From Klebsiella pneumoniae (GTDB taxonomy: Bacteria > Verrucomicrobiota > Verrucomicrobiia > Limisphaerales > SXTU01), in assembly GCA_943330855.2 (NCBI GenBank), contig CALQJI020000058.1, positions 1-33,243 on the forward strand: a stretch of DNA of 33,243 bases, written 5' to 3'. Shown one piece after another: positions 14,474 through 22,114 of the stretch. The position numbers and the translations under genes are program-made. A model generated the notes under the pieces. It saw nothing but the letters and a program-made list of their open reading frames with translations, ran no database searches and was not told the origin of the DNA. Position 1 is the first letter of the stretch, and each line of letters opens with the position of its first letter.

Positions 14474-16210
14474 ATGACACCCAAGTTCCTCCCGCTCTGC
14501 CTTCTCCTCGCGTCCCTCGCCCTGCCTGCCCGCGCGCAGAAGGTGCCCGTCATCGAGAAGACGCTCTCCAACGGCATGCGCCTGCTCCTCCTCCCGCGCC
14601 ATGACGAGCCGACCGTCGCCGGCGGCTGGGTCGCGCATGTGGGCAGCGCCAACGAGCGGCCCGGCATCACCGGCATGGCGCACCTCTTCGAACACATGAT
14701 GTTCAAGGGCACACCCACGCTGGGCACCAAGGACTACAAGAAGGACCAGGAAATCATCGCCGAGCAGGAGCGCGTGCGCGACCTGATGCGTCAGGAGGAG
14801 TCCGTGATGCGCACCCTTTGGCGGCGCGGCGAAATCACCGACCTGCAAAACCCCGACACCTGGACGCCGCGCTTCAAGGAGTTGCAAGCCCAGTTCAAGA
14901 AGCTCGTGGACGCCCAGCGCGAGATTCTCGTGAAGAACGAGTTCGACCGCATCTATACCTCCAACGGCGGCTCGCAGATGAACGCCTACACCAGCCACGA
15001 CGTGACGGTCTATTTCACCACCGTCCCGGCGAACAAACTCGAGCTGTGGATGTGGATGGAGAGCGGGCGCCTGCTCGCGCCGGTCTTCCGCGAGTTCTAC
15101 GCCGAGCGCGACGTCGTCTTCGAGGAGCGCCGGATGCGCACCGAGTCCACGCCCACGGGCCGCATCGAGGAGTCGTTCTGGGCCATGTTCTGGGAGTCGC
15201 ACCCGTATTCCTGGCCGGTCGTCGGCTGGCCTTCCGACATCCCCGCCATCTCGAAGAAGCAGGCGGACGAATTCTACGCGCTCTACTACGCCCCGCAGAA
15301 TCTCACCGCCGTCCTCGTCGGCGACTTCGACCCGGAGAAAACCTTCGCGCTCGCCGAGAAGTATCTCGGTCGCATCCCGCGCGGCAAGGAAGCCGCCCCC
15401 GACGTGGTGACGCTCGAAATCAAACAGCCCGCCGAGAAGCGCATGAACGGCGAGGCCGACGCCAACCCGCAGGTGGACATCATGTGGCACACGCCCGCGT
15501 TCGGTCACAAGGACACCTACCCGCTCGCCGTCCTCGCGCAACTCCTCTCCACGCGCACGGGCCGCCTCTACAAGGGCCTGGTCGTCGGCTCGAAGGTCGC
15601 CACCGAAGCCTTCGCGCAGCAGCACTCGATGCGTTGGGCCAGCCTCTTCAATGTGGGCGGCGAAGTGACCGACGGGAAGACGCCCGCCGACCTTGAGGCT
15701 GGTTTGCTCGCCGAGATTGAGAAGCTCAAGACGACCGAGGTGCCGCCGGAGGAATTGCAAAAGGTGAAGAACAACTTCGCCGCCGGCGAATACCGCAAGC
15801 TCTCCAACAACCACGCCATCATGCAGGCGCTGCTGCGCTACGACGGCGTGGGTCGCTGGCAGGAAATCAACGAGGCCGGCCCGAAGCTCCAGGCCGTCAC
15901 CGCCGACGACGTGAAACGCGTGGCCGAAACTTACCTGACGAAGGAAAACCGCAACGTCGCCTCCATCGTCCGCAAGGCCGGCAAGAGCGCCAGCGCCGAC
16001 CCGGACCTCGTGGGCCTCACGTCCGAGCAACTCCCGGTCATCCGGCGCATCATCGGCACGTTGGCCGAGGAGAAGAGCGTCGAGAAGCTGCGCGAGCGGC
16101 TGAAGGGCGTCGAAGCCCAACTCGCCAAGGCCGACGCGAAGAGCCAGCCATTCCTGAAGATTCTCAAGAAGAAGACCGCCGAGCGCATCGCGGAGCTGGA
16201 GAAGAAGTGA
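14474..16210 (+). CDS. M16-family zinc peptidase, active-type subunit
   Basis: A 578-aa protein with a signal peptide (MTPKFLPLCLLLASLALPARA). The inverted zinc motif H70-L-F-E-H74 has the catalytic Glu73 between the metal histidines. The third ligand is the Glu in the later ERDVVFEERR segment. An Arg/Glu-rich helical insert of about 65 residues lies between HLFEH and the NAYTSHDVTVYF strand. That insert is familiar from a subgroup of bacterial M16 proteins. The second half is the non-catalytic M16 domain. It degrades peptides in the periplasm, usually with a second, catalytically degenerate subunit. Here that partner (17989–19467) is separated by four other genes. The stop overlaps by 4 nt a GTG of the next frame, though ATG 16228 is the better start there. 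Confidence 0.92.
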   Translation: MTPKFLPLCLLLASLALPARAQKVPVIEKTLSNGMRLLLLPRHDEPTVAGGWVAHVGSANERPGITGMAHLFEHMMFKGTPTLGTKDYKKDQEIIAEQERVRDLMRQEESVMRTLWRRGEITDLQNPDTWTPRFKELQAQFKKLVDAQREILVKNEFDRIYTSNGGSQMNAYTSHDVTVYFTTVPANKLELWMWMESGRLLAPVFREFYAERDVVFEERRMRTESTPTGRIEESFWAMFWESHPYSWPVVGWPSDIPAISKKQADEFYALYYAPQNLTAVLVGDFDPEKTFALAEKYLGRIPRGKEAAPDVVTLEIKQPAEKRMNGEADANPQVDIMWHTPAFGHKDTYPLAVLAQLLSTRTGRLYKGLVVGSKVATEAFAQQHSMRWASLFNVGGEVTDGKTPADLEAGLLAEIEKLKTTEVPPEELQKVKNNFAAGEYRKLSNNHAIMQALLRYDGVGRWQEINEAGPKLQAVTADDVKRVAETYLTKENRNVASIVRKAGKSASADPDLVGLTSEQLPVIRRIIGTLAEEKSVEKLRERLKGVEAQLAKADAKSQPFLKILKKKTAERIAELEKK

Positions 16211-16227
16211 TTCACGTAAGGAACCCC

Positions 16228-16968
16228 ATGAAACGACTGCTCACGCTGCTAGCACTTCTAGCTTTTGGAATCACAGTAAAAGCAGATACGTTTCTTGGGG
16301 TAACCTCAGCGACGAATCGCCTTACCGTCGGCACGAACGAGGCAATCATCATCACGCATTTCGATGTTCAGAACAGTGGCGAATACCAGTTGGTGAAGGA
16401 CGGCAATATCCATCGGCTGTATGGCTTCGAGGGAGGTCTCCACGTCTTAAATCCAAACAACCCCGGTGCGTTGGCTGGACCATGCGAACTCATTCTTACA
16501 AACAGAGCTTTAGTCAACTTCCGGCGGATTCCTTCCGCTTCGTTACAAACCTTCGTGTTGGCACCATCCGCAACAGCGAACACGGCGCAGCTAACTTTGT
16601 CGACGGGACAAGCAGCCAGGCTTTTTAAGCCATTTCCAGTTTCTGTGTATAACGCACGAAACATCAGCGTTAGCAGAGGAACAAACCAGTTCGACATTTA
16701 TGGTTCAGTCGAAGGCAACGACGAGTTTAGCGGGCCGCTTGGGTTTGTCTTTCGGGGACCAACGGGCGGCTCCGATTCGTTCGTTTTCTCCATCGCGATC
16801 TTGGACGATGCCCAGATCGTGCCGCAGGGTGTTACGGTTCAAGCGGCGACGGGTGCTTCTCAACTCTTGGTTGAGAAATCGAGTAACTTAACCAACTGGG
16901 TTCCAACGGTCTTTCAAGACTTGAACCAAGACCAAAAAGCCTTCTTCCGGCTCCGCGTCACCAAGTAG
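16228..16968 (+). CDS. secreted protein of unknown function with a 'NLTNW…FFRLR' tail
   Basis: A 246-aa protein. ATG 16228 is chosen because it starts a signal peptide (MKRLLTLLALLAFGITVKA) and AAGGA lies just upstream. The mature part is beta-rich without catalytic motifs that I recognise. The C-terminus, LLVEKSSNLTNWVPTVFQD…FFRLRV, matches a tail that I know from many secreted verrucomicrobial proteins. It may be a small beta-domain or sorting-associated segment. By eye, base composition is clearly lower in GC than its neighbours, with many A/T-ending codons, suggesting a different origin. It sits between two M16 subunit genes that are normally adjacent. Confidence 0.78.
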   Translation: MKRLLTLLALLAFGITVKADTFLGVTSATNRLTVGTNEAIIITHFDVQNSGEYQLVKDGNIHRLYGFEGGLHVLNPNNPGALAGPCELILTNRALVNFRRIPSASLQTFVLAPSATANTAQLTLSTGQAARLFKPFPVSVYNARNISVSRGTNQFDIYGSVEGNDEFSGPLGFVFRGPTGGSDSFVFSIAILDDAQIVPQGVTVQAATGASQLLVEKSSNLTNWVPTVFQDLNQDQKAFFRLRVTK

Positions 16969-16973
16969 TCGCC

Positions 16974-17285
16974 ATGCAACTTGCCGCACTGCCAATCCAG
17001 TTTGAGGAAGCGACGCTCGCCGCGTTCTGCCGGACGCGCGGCATTCGCAAGCTCAGTCTCTTCGGCTCGGTGCTGCGCGATAACTTCGACCCGGCCCGCA
17101 GCGATGTGGATGTGCTGGCGGAGTTCGCGCCGGAGGCCCGGCCCGGCTTCCGCGCCTTCGGCTACGGCGAGGAGCTGGCGGAGCTGCTGGGCGTGAAGGT
17201 GGACTTCAACACACCCGCCATGTTGAGCAAACACTTCCGGGACGAAGTCCTGCGCGAGGCTGTGTTAGTTTACGAAGCCCCTTAA
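16974..17285 (+). CDS. MNT-type nucleotidyltransferase
   Basis: A 103-aa minimal nucleotidyltransferase. The signature GSVLRDNFDPARSDVDVLAEF has the GS motif followed by D-x-D, and a third acidic residue occurs in VKVDFNT, so the active site looks complete. MNT proteins of HEPN/MNT modules act as antitoxins by adding AMP to a HEPN toxin. No HEPN gene is adjacent; the next genes are a DUF433/DUF5615 pair. It could be an orphan antitoxin or act on a distant partner. Spacing of 5 nt from the upstream gene and 7 nt to the next suggests one transcript. Confidence 0.88.
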   Translation: MQLAALPIQFEEATLAAFCRTRGIRKLSLFGSVLRDNFDPARSDVDVLAEFAPEARPGFRAFGYGEELAELLGVKVDFNTPAMLSKHFRDEVLREAVLVYEAP

Positions 17286-17292
17286 ACAACCT

Positions 17293-17625
17293 ATGAGCAC
17301 CGCCATCGAAGCTGCTCGCCAAGTGGTGACCAAGCTGTCTGCCGAAGAGCGCCGCAGCCTCGTCGAGTGGCTGGCGCATGAGCCAGCCGAGGTCGCGCCC
17401 GGCATCTACCGCACGCCGCGCGTCTGCGGTGGCGACGCGTGCATCCGTGGTTTGCGGCTGCCGGTTTGGCAGTTGGAGGAAGGCCGCCGCAGCGGAGCGA
17501 CGGACGGGCAGCTTCTTCAGGCTCATCCCGCGCTGTCGCCGGAGGATTTGGCGAACGCGTGGGCTTACGTCGCCGCTCATCGCGCGGAGATGGACCGGTT
17601 GATTCAGGAGAACAACGAGGTGTGA
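17293..17625 (+). CDS. DUF433 antitoxin-like protein
   Basis: A 110-aa protein. The DUF433 core is at about residues 36–82: GIYRTPRVCGGDACIRGLRLPVWQLE followed by a winged-helix-like stretch in which GATDGQLLQAHPALSPEDLANAWAYV is the typical 'yP.Lt.edi..al.Ya' end. DUF433 proteins are VapB-like antitoxins that bind DNA and neutralise a PIN-like toxin encoded next door. The N-terminal 35 residues form an extra helix (AARQVVTKLSAEERRSLVEWLAHE) not needed for the core. The toxin gene starts 1 nt after its stop, so translation is likely coupled and the operon probably self-regulated. Confidence 0.87.
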   Translation: MSTAIEAARQVVTKLSAEERRSLVEWLAHEPAEVAPGIYRTPRVCGGDACIRGLRLPVWQLEEGRRSGATDGQLLQAHPALSPEDLANAWAYVAAHRAEMDRLIQENNEV

Positions 17626-17626
17626 G

Positions 17627-17992
17627 ATGGCGCGCCTCTTCGCCGATGAAAACTTCTCCCAACCCGTGGTCGAAATCCTTCGCACCCTCGGCCACGACGT
17701 GCTCACCGTCGCCGAGATTGGCCGCGCCAACCAAGGCTGGCCGGACGACGAGGTGCTGGCCTACGCGACGGACCACCGTCGCGTCCTGTTGACCATGAAC
17801 CGGTTGCATTTTCTCCGCCTGCACCAGCGCACTCCGGCTCACGCCGGGATCGTTGCCTGCACGGAGGACGTTGATTTCGCCGGCCTGGCCCGACGGATTC
17901 ACGAGGTCTTGTCCGCCATGCCTTCCGTCGCCAGTCAGTTTCTCCGCATCTACAAGCCCGTCCTGACCTCCCGCCTGAAACCCACCCTATGA
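17627..17992 (+). CDS. DUF5615 PIN-like toxin
   Basis: A 121-aa PIN-like protein. It starts with FADENFSQPVVEILRTLGHDV, where the early Asp and Glu are likely metal ligands. It continues with DDEVLAYATDHRRVLLTMNRLHFLRLHQR, in which the usual 'T.D.DF' segment reads T-M-N-R-L-H-F, an Asn in place of the family's first Asp. That may weaken catalysis. DUF5615 members are predicted ribonuclease toxins (VapC-like) paired with DUF433. The stop overlaps the ATG of the downstream M16 gene by 4 nt (ATGA), so expression of that peptidase subunit could be coupled to the toxin gene. Confidence 0.85.
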   Translation: MARLFADENFSQPVVEILRTLGHDVLTVAEIGRANQGWPDDEVLAYATDHRRVLLTMNRLHFLRLHQRTPAHAGIVACTEDVDFAGLARRIHEVLSAMPSVASQFLRIYKPVLTSRLKPTL

Positions 17993-19467
17993 ACCGACTG
18001 GTCCCACTCCTCGCCCTCGCCCTCGCCCTCCCCGCCTTCGCCGCCGACATCCCGGACCGGCCGGAGAAGCTGAAATACCCGCAACTCAACTACTCCCCGC
18101 CCGACGCCAAGCAGTTCCGCGTCGCGCTCAAGGCCGGGCCGGTTGCCTACGTGGTGCCGGACCGCGAGCTGCCGCTGGTGAACATCTCCATTCTGGTCCG
18201 CACGGGCGATTACCTCGACCCCGTCGGCAAGGAAGGGCTCGCGGGCGTCACGGGCTACTTGCTCGCGCGCGGCGGCACGCAGTCGAAGAAGGCGGAGGAC
18301 CTCGAAGAACGCCTCGCCTTTCTCGCGGCGAGCCTCACCTCCGCCGCCGGTGACACGCAGGGCACCGTGAGCCTGAACCTCCTCTCCAAGGACCTCGACG
18401 AGGGCTTCGCCATCCTGCGCGAAGTGCTCACCGCGCCGCGTTTCCAGGACGACAAGCTCGCGCTCCGAAAGCAGCAGTCGCTGCAAGCCATGAAGCAGCG
18501 CAACGACGACGCGGCGGAAATCGAGCAGCGCGAACGCCGCTTCCTCGCTTACGGCGACGGCTTCTACTTCAACCGCCACAGCACGCAGGCCTCGCTCGAA
18601 TCCCTCACCCGCGCGGACTTGGAGGCATTTCACAAGCGTTGGTTCCACCCGAAGAACTTCGTCATCGCGGTGAACGGTGACTTCGACTCCGCCGCGATGA
18701 CCGCGCGGTTGGAGAAGCTCTTTGCCGCCTGGCCCTTCACTGGCGAAGTCCCGCCGCCCGTGCCCACGCAGAAGAAGTTCGCCGCGCCCGGCGTTTACCT
18801 CGTGGACAAGGAAGTGCCGCAGGGCCGCGTGACCATCCTGCTGCCGGGCATCCAGCGCGATGACCCGGACTTCCCGGCCACGCAGGTGATGAACGACATC
18901 CTCGGCGGCGGCGGCTTCACCTCGCGCATCATGAACCGCGTCCGCTCGGACGAGGGCCTGGCCTACTCGGCGGGCAGCGGCTTCCCCGGCGGCGTGTATC
19001 ACTCGATGAGCTTCCTAGCGGCCTTCCAGTCGAAGTCCCGCACCGTCGCCTACGCCACGAGCATCGTGCTGGAGGAGATGAAGAAGGTGGCGGCCGAGAC
19101 CGTGACCGACGAGGAACTGAACACCACGAAGAAGCAGTTCATCGAGACCTTTCCGGCCACGTTCGCCACCAAGCGGCAGGTGGCCGGCACGCTGGCGGGC
19201 GACGAGTTCACCGGCCGATTCGCCAAGGAGCCGGACTACTGGAAGACCTACCGCTCGAAGATTGACGCCGTGACGAAGGCCGATGTGAAGCGCGTCGCCG
19301 CCAAGTATCTCACGCCGGAGAAGGTCGTCATCCTCGTGGTCGGCACGAAGGAAGAAATCCTCAAGGGCCACCCCGACCATCCGATAAAGCTAGAGTCACT
19401 CGGCGGCGGCCGGCTCGTGGACCACCCGTTGCGCGACCCGCTGACGATGAAGCCGGCGGTGAAGTAA
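17989..19467 (+). CDS. M16-family peptidase homologue, degenerate subunit
   Basis: A 492-aa protein with a signal peptide (MNRLVPLLALALALPAFA). The M16 fold is evident from the first strand (RTGDYLDPVGKEGLAG) to the second-domain RVRSDEGLAYSAGSGF motif. At the zinc site, where active members have HxxEH, it reads GVTGYLLARGGT, so metal ligands and the catalytic Glu are absent. The second-domain RxxxGLAY motif contributes to the partner's active site in heterodimeric M16 proteases. It is the natural partner of the HLFEH subunit at 14474–16210. Start ATG 17989 overlaps the DUF5615 stop. The Lys-rich C-terminal motif after VVILVVGTKEEIL is short. Confidence 0.9.
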   Translation: MNRLVPLLALALALPAFAADIPDRPEKLKYPQLNYSPPDAKQFRVALKAGPVAYVVPDRELPLVNISILVRTGDYLDPVGKEGLAGVTGYLLARGGTQSKKAEDLEERLAFLAASLTSAAGDTQGTVSLNLLSKDLDEGFAILREVLTAPRFQDDKLALRKQQSLQAMKQRNDDAAEIEQRERRFLAYGDGFYFNRHSTQASLESLTRADLEAFHKRWFHPKNFVIAVNGDFDSAAMTARLEKLFAAWPFTGEVPPPVPTQKKFAAPGVYLVDKEVPQGRVTILLPGIQRDDPDFPATQVMNDILGGGGFTSRIMNRVRSDEGLAYSAGSGFPGGVYHSMSFLAAFQSKSRTVAYATSIVLEEMKKVAAETVTDEELNTTKKQFIETFPATFATKRQVAGTLAGDEFTGRFAKEPDYWKTYRSKIDAVTKADVKRVAAKYLTPEKVVILVVGTKEEILKGHPDHPIKLESLGGGRLVDHPLRDPLTMKPAVK

Positions 19468-19492
19468 ACCAACCTCGACACCCGAATCCTTC

Positions 19493-20341
19493 ATGGCTGC
19501 TCCCGGTGCCCCGAATGAGTCCGAGCGGCTCGCCGCGTTGCGCGCCACGCGGTTGCTCGATTCCCCGGCGGAGCAGGCGTTCGATGACATCGCGGCTCTG
19601 GCGGCCGTGATCTGCGACACGCCCATCAGCCTCGTGAGTTTGGTGGACGAGCATCGGCAGTGGTTCAAGGCCCGGGTTGGCTTGGATGTTGCCGAGACGT
19701 CCCGCGACCTGTCGTTTTGCGCCCACGCGATTCTGCAGCCAGACGAGTTATTTCTCGTGCCCGATGCGCAGCACGATCCCCGCTTTCATACGAACCAACT
19801 CGTGGTGGGCGAACCGCACATCGGGTTCTACGCCGGGATGCCGCTGGTCACGCCGGACGGGTATTCGCTGGGCACCTTGTGCGTGATTGACCGCCGCCCC
19901 CGGCAGCTCACTCCGGTGCAGATGGAGTCACTGCGCCGCCTTGCCCGGCAGCTCGGGGCGCAACTGGAACTGCGCCAACAGACTGCCCGGCTAACCCACG
20001 CCGAGCTGTTGACCAGGGAGCGCGCAGCGGCCTTATCCCGGGCAAACCTCCTCCTCCACTCGGAGGTCGAGGAGCGCAAACGAGTCGAGGCCGAGCGCGA
20101 GCGGCTCATCACGCAACTTCAGGCCGCGCTGGCGGAGGTGAAGACTCTCGGCGGCATGCTGCCCATCTGCGGCTGGTGCAAAAAAATCCGCGACGACTCC
20201 GGCTATTGGGACAGCCTGGAAGGTTACTTGCGGCAGCATCACGAGGTGGATTTCACCCACGGCATCTGCCCGGCTTGCTCGGTGAAGATGATGGTGGAGA
20301 TGGACAAGGCGCTCGGCACCCCGCCCAGCGGACCCAAATGA
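19493..20341 (+). CDS. GAF-domain signalling protein with a C-terminal Cys-rich module
   Basis: A 282-aa soluble protein. Residues about 10–165 form a GAF domain (ERLAALRATRLLDSPAEQAFD, VSLVDEHRQWFKAR, FCAHAI, GFYAGMPLVTPDGYSLGTLCVID). This subtype often occurs upstream of histidine kinase or GGDEF outputs. A coiled coil of about 50 residues follows. The end carries MLPICGWCKKIRDDSGYW…HGICPAC, four cysteines as CxxC and CxxC spaced about 40 residues apart plus a His, which suggests a metal-binding or redox knuckle. No kinase or cyclase domain is present, so output may go through the Cys module. It follows the M16 gene on the same strand by 25 nt; functional linkage is unknown. Confidence 0.88.
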   Translation: MAAPGAPNESERLAALRATRLLDSPAEQAFDDIAALAAVICDTPISLVSLVDEHRQWFKARVGLDVAETSRDLSFCAHAILQPDELFLVPDAQHDPRFHTNQLVVGEPHIGFYAGMPLVTPDGYSLGTLCVIDRRPRQLTPVQMESLRRLARQLGAQLELRQQTARLTHAELLTRERAAALSRANLLLHSEVEERKRVEAERERLITQLQAALAEVKTLGGMLPICGWCKKIRDDSGYWDSLEGYLRQHHEVDFTHGICPACSVKMMVEMDKALGTPPSGPK

Positions 20342-20405
20342 GGCCAGGTCTGCTGTGGGTGGGGTGAGGCGCGTCTGTCTCAGCGCGTCGTCGGTCCCTT
20401 CGGAC

Positions 20406-20425
20406 CCCCAACCGGCGGGTTGGGG
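20406..20425. repeat. 8-bp perfect hairpin after the GAF gene
   Basis: CCCCAACC (20406–20413) and GGTTGGGG (20418–20425) enclose GGCG. It could help end transcription of the GAF gene 65 nt upstream, but has no T-tract. It lies at the left edge of the 21-bp repeat array. Confidence 0.6.
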
Positions 20426-20810
20426 ACAGAAGTGCCAAGCCTTGCAGAGACCGGGCCAAGTTTGGACCAAACCCCGTCCACATTAGAAGGCATTGATGCC
20501 CACTTGGGACAAACCTCTGCCTGATTCGGCCACTCCCCAGCCACATTAGGACGAGTGACGGGCACGTTCGAGTCTCGAATGTGGCCAGGGTTCCTTCCAA
20601 TAATGGCAGGTTTTCTCCTAACTCGGCCGGGTTTGCTTCCAATGCGCCCAGCTTTCATCCCAACCGGCCCAACCAGCGGCCAAACCTCGATGAGCTTCGT
20701 CCCAATCCCTCCGTTGGGGTGCTCGAAGGCCGGGAAATTTCGTCCCACTGTGGCGGGGAAGTCTTCCAAGTGGCGCGTGATTCGTCCCCCGGCCGGGCCG
20801 CTTTGCTCCC
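20410..20810. repeat. degenerate 21-bp tandem repeat, about 19 units
   Basis: Cutting the DNA every 21 nt from 20410 aligns recurring blocks. In the left part (to about 20577) units follow N4-GCC-N3-TT-N-GGAC. In the right part (from 20578) they follow AAT-N2-GGCC-N-GG-TT-N-CTTCC; units at 20725 and 20789 are 22 nt. Because 21 is a multiple of 3, several frames stay open and read as 7-residue repeats: on minus as GxKPGRI-like heptads shifting to xxPNVxG, and on plus as Phe-x-Pro-Asn heptads. I treat it as a DNA repeat and not a gene, since no start, leader or codon signal favours one frame. No unit is exactly conserved, so the array is old or diverging under selection. Confidence 0.75.
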
Positions 20811-21058
20811 GGTAGCCCGTGCAGCGTCCTAATCTGGCTGGTTCCCCGCTGTTTTCAGCGGCATGGAAGTTGTGCTGGCCGGTTCCCGGCCCCGGAGGGG
20901 GCCAATGAGGGTAGCCGGTGGGCAGCCTCGACCTCCGTTGCTTGCTTTGCCCCCTTCGCGGGCTTCGCGCGACATCTGCCGCTCCCGCTGCAGCGTCCCA
21001 GATTAACCCGCATCGGCATCAGGCGCGGGAAGATGAAGCACGCGTTGATGGTTCCGAA
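20811..21058. other. gene-free region with clustered hairpins
   Basis: This gap holds CCGCTG/CAGCGG with loop TTTT (20846–20861) and GGCCCC/GGGGCC with loop GGAG (20888–20903). It also has a 9-bp direct repeat GCAGCGTCC (20821–20829 and 20990–20998), each copy joined to TAATCTGG or its reverse complement CCAGATTA. No coding frame is convincing. It ends at the RNase D stop codon. Confidence 0.6.
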
Positions 21059-22114
21059 TCACAATCCCATCAACTCGCGCTGCCAATTCTGCAGGAGTTT
21101 GGTGGGTTCGCTGTTCTTCCGGGAGAGCAACTCCAGTGTTTGCTTGCTCGCGATGAGGGTCGGATCCAGTTCCAGTTCCGCCGCCCGTCGGTCGCGGTGC
21201 GCCTTGAAGCGATCGAAGCGGGCACGCTCCGCCTCGGTGGAATGGTAGGACACCCCGCGCAACGCGCACGGACAGTCATCCGGCGGCACGGCGAGACCAC
21301 GCCCGACGGCCTTGAACACGCCCTCGCGCCGGTGAGGGGCGAAGCGGCGCGGCAGCAGTGGATCCAGCGGCGCGTCGTCCACGGCAGCGATGGAGAGGTC
21401 CAGCAGCGCCTCGTGGCTCAAGAGAAAAAAGGGTGGCCGGTTGCAGCGCGTCGCCTCGCCCTCGCGCCAAAGCCACAGCTCGCGCAAGACCGCCATCTCC
21501 GAGGGCGTCAGCCGGGCCGAGCCCTTGAGGCGCCATCGCTCCGGGTCCACCGGCGGGACAACGGCGCACTCGACGATGAGCGTGGCGCAACTCTCCTCCT
21601 GCCATGCGTGCCGCCCCTTGGCGACGAGTTGCTCGCGCAGCTTGGTGACGAGCGGGTAAAGGAAGCGGGTGTCGTTGCGGGCGTAGTTTGCCATGCGCTC
21701 AGTCAACGGACGTTGCGCCCAGTCGGCCTTCTGTGGGCCTTTCTCCAGCACCACGCCGAGGGTCTGGCCAACCAGATCTTGCAGACCGAAACGCATTACG
21801 CCCAACAGCCGCGCGGCGATCATGGTGTCAAAGACGGCGTGGGGAATGAAGTGGTGGTGCTCGCGCAGCAGACGCAGATCGTAATCGCTGCCGTGCAACA
21901 GCAGTTCGCGCTCGCGCAAAGTTTCCCAAAGGGGCGCGAGGTCCAGCTCCGCAAGCGGGTCCACTAACTCGTCTGCGCCGGGGATGCTGAACTGGAGCAG
22001 GCAGAGCTTGGCCGGGTAGGCATGCAAGCTATCCGCCTCCGTGTCCAAGGCGATCCACTCCGCCGCGCGGAGGCGGGGGAGGAACTCGGAGAGCCGTTGT
22101 GAGGTGTCAATCAC
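21059..22114 (-). CDS. rnd: ribonuclease D
   Basis: A 351-aa protein starting at GTG 22114. The DEDD exonuclease domain has motif I ALD24-T-E26, motif II HGSDYDLRLL (Asp77/Asp79) and motif III Y144-A-R-N-D148. The AARLLGVMRFGLQDLVGQTLGVVLEKGPQKADW stretch is diagnostic for RNase D. The C-terminal half is helical and HRDC-like (WRLKGSARLTPSEMAVLRELWLWREGEA…). It trims 3' ends of tRNA and other stable RNAs in the cytoplasm. Length is close to the E. coli enzyme. The gene stands alone between repeat-filled intergenic regions. Confidence 0.92.
   Translation of the reverse strand: MIDTSQRLSEFLPRLRAAEWIALDTEADSLHAYPAKLCLLQFSIPGADELVDPLAELDLAPLWETLRERELLLHGSDYDLRLLREHHHFIPHAVFDTMIAARLLGVMRFGLQDLVGQTLGVVLEKGPQKADWAQRPLTERMANYARNDTRFLYPLVTKLREQLVAKGRHAWQEESCATLIVECAVVPPVDPERWRLKGSARLTPSEMAVLRELWLWREGEATRCNRPPFFLLSHEALLDLSIAAVDDAPLDPLLPRRFAPHRREGVFKAVGRGLAVPPDDCPCALRGVSYHSTEAERARFDRFKAHRDRRAAELELDPTLIASKQTLELLSRKNSEPTKLLQNWQRELMGL

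Noticed and set aside
20410..20810. CRISPR-like array
   Set aside because: There are no identical repeats separated by unique spacers. The whole 21-bp unit varies, and no cas genes are near.
20380..20832. Several 80–130-codon open frames on both strands in the 21-bp repeat
   Set aside because: The repeat period is a multiple of three and stop-poor, so open frames arise automatically. No leader, start site or codon signal singles one out.
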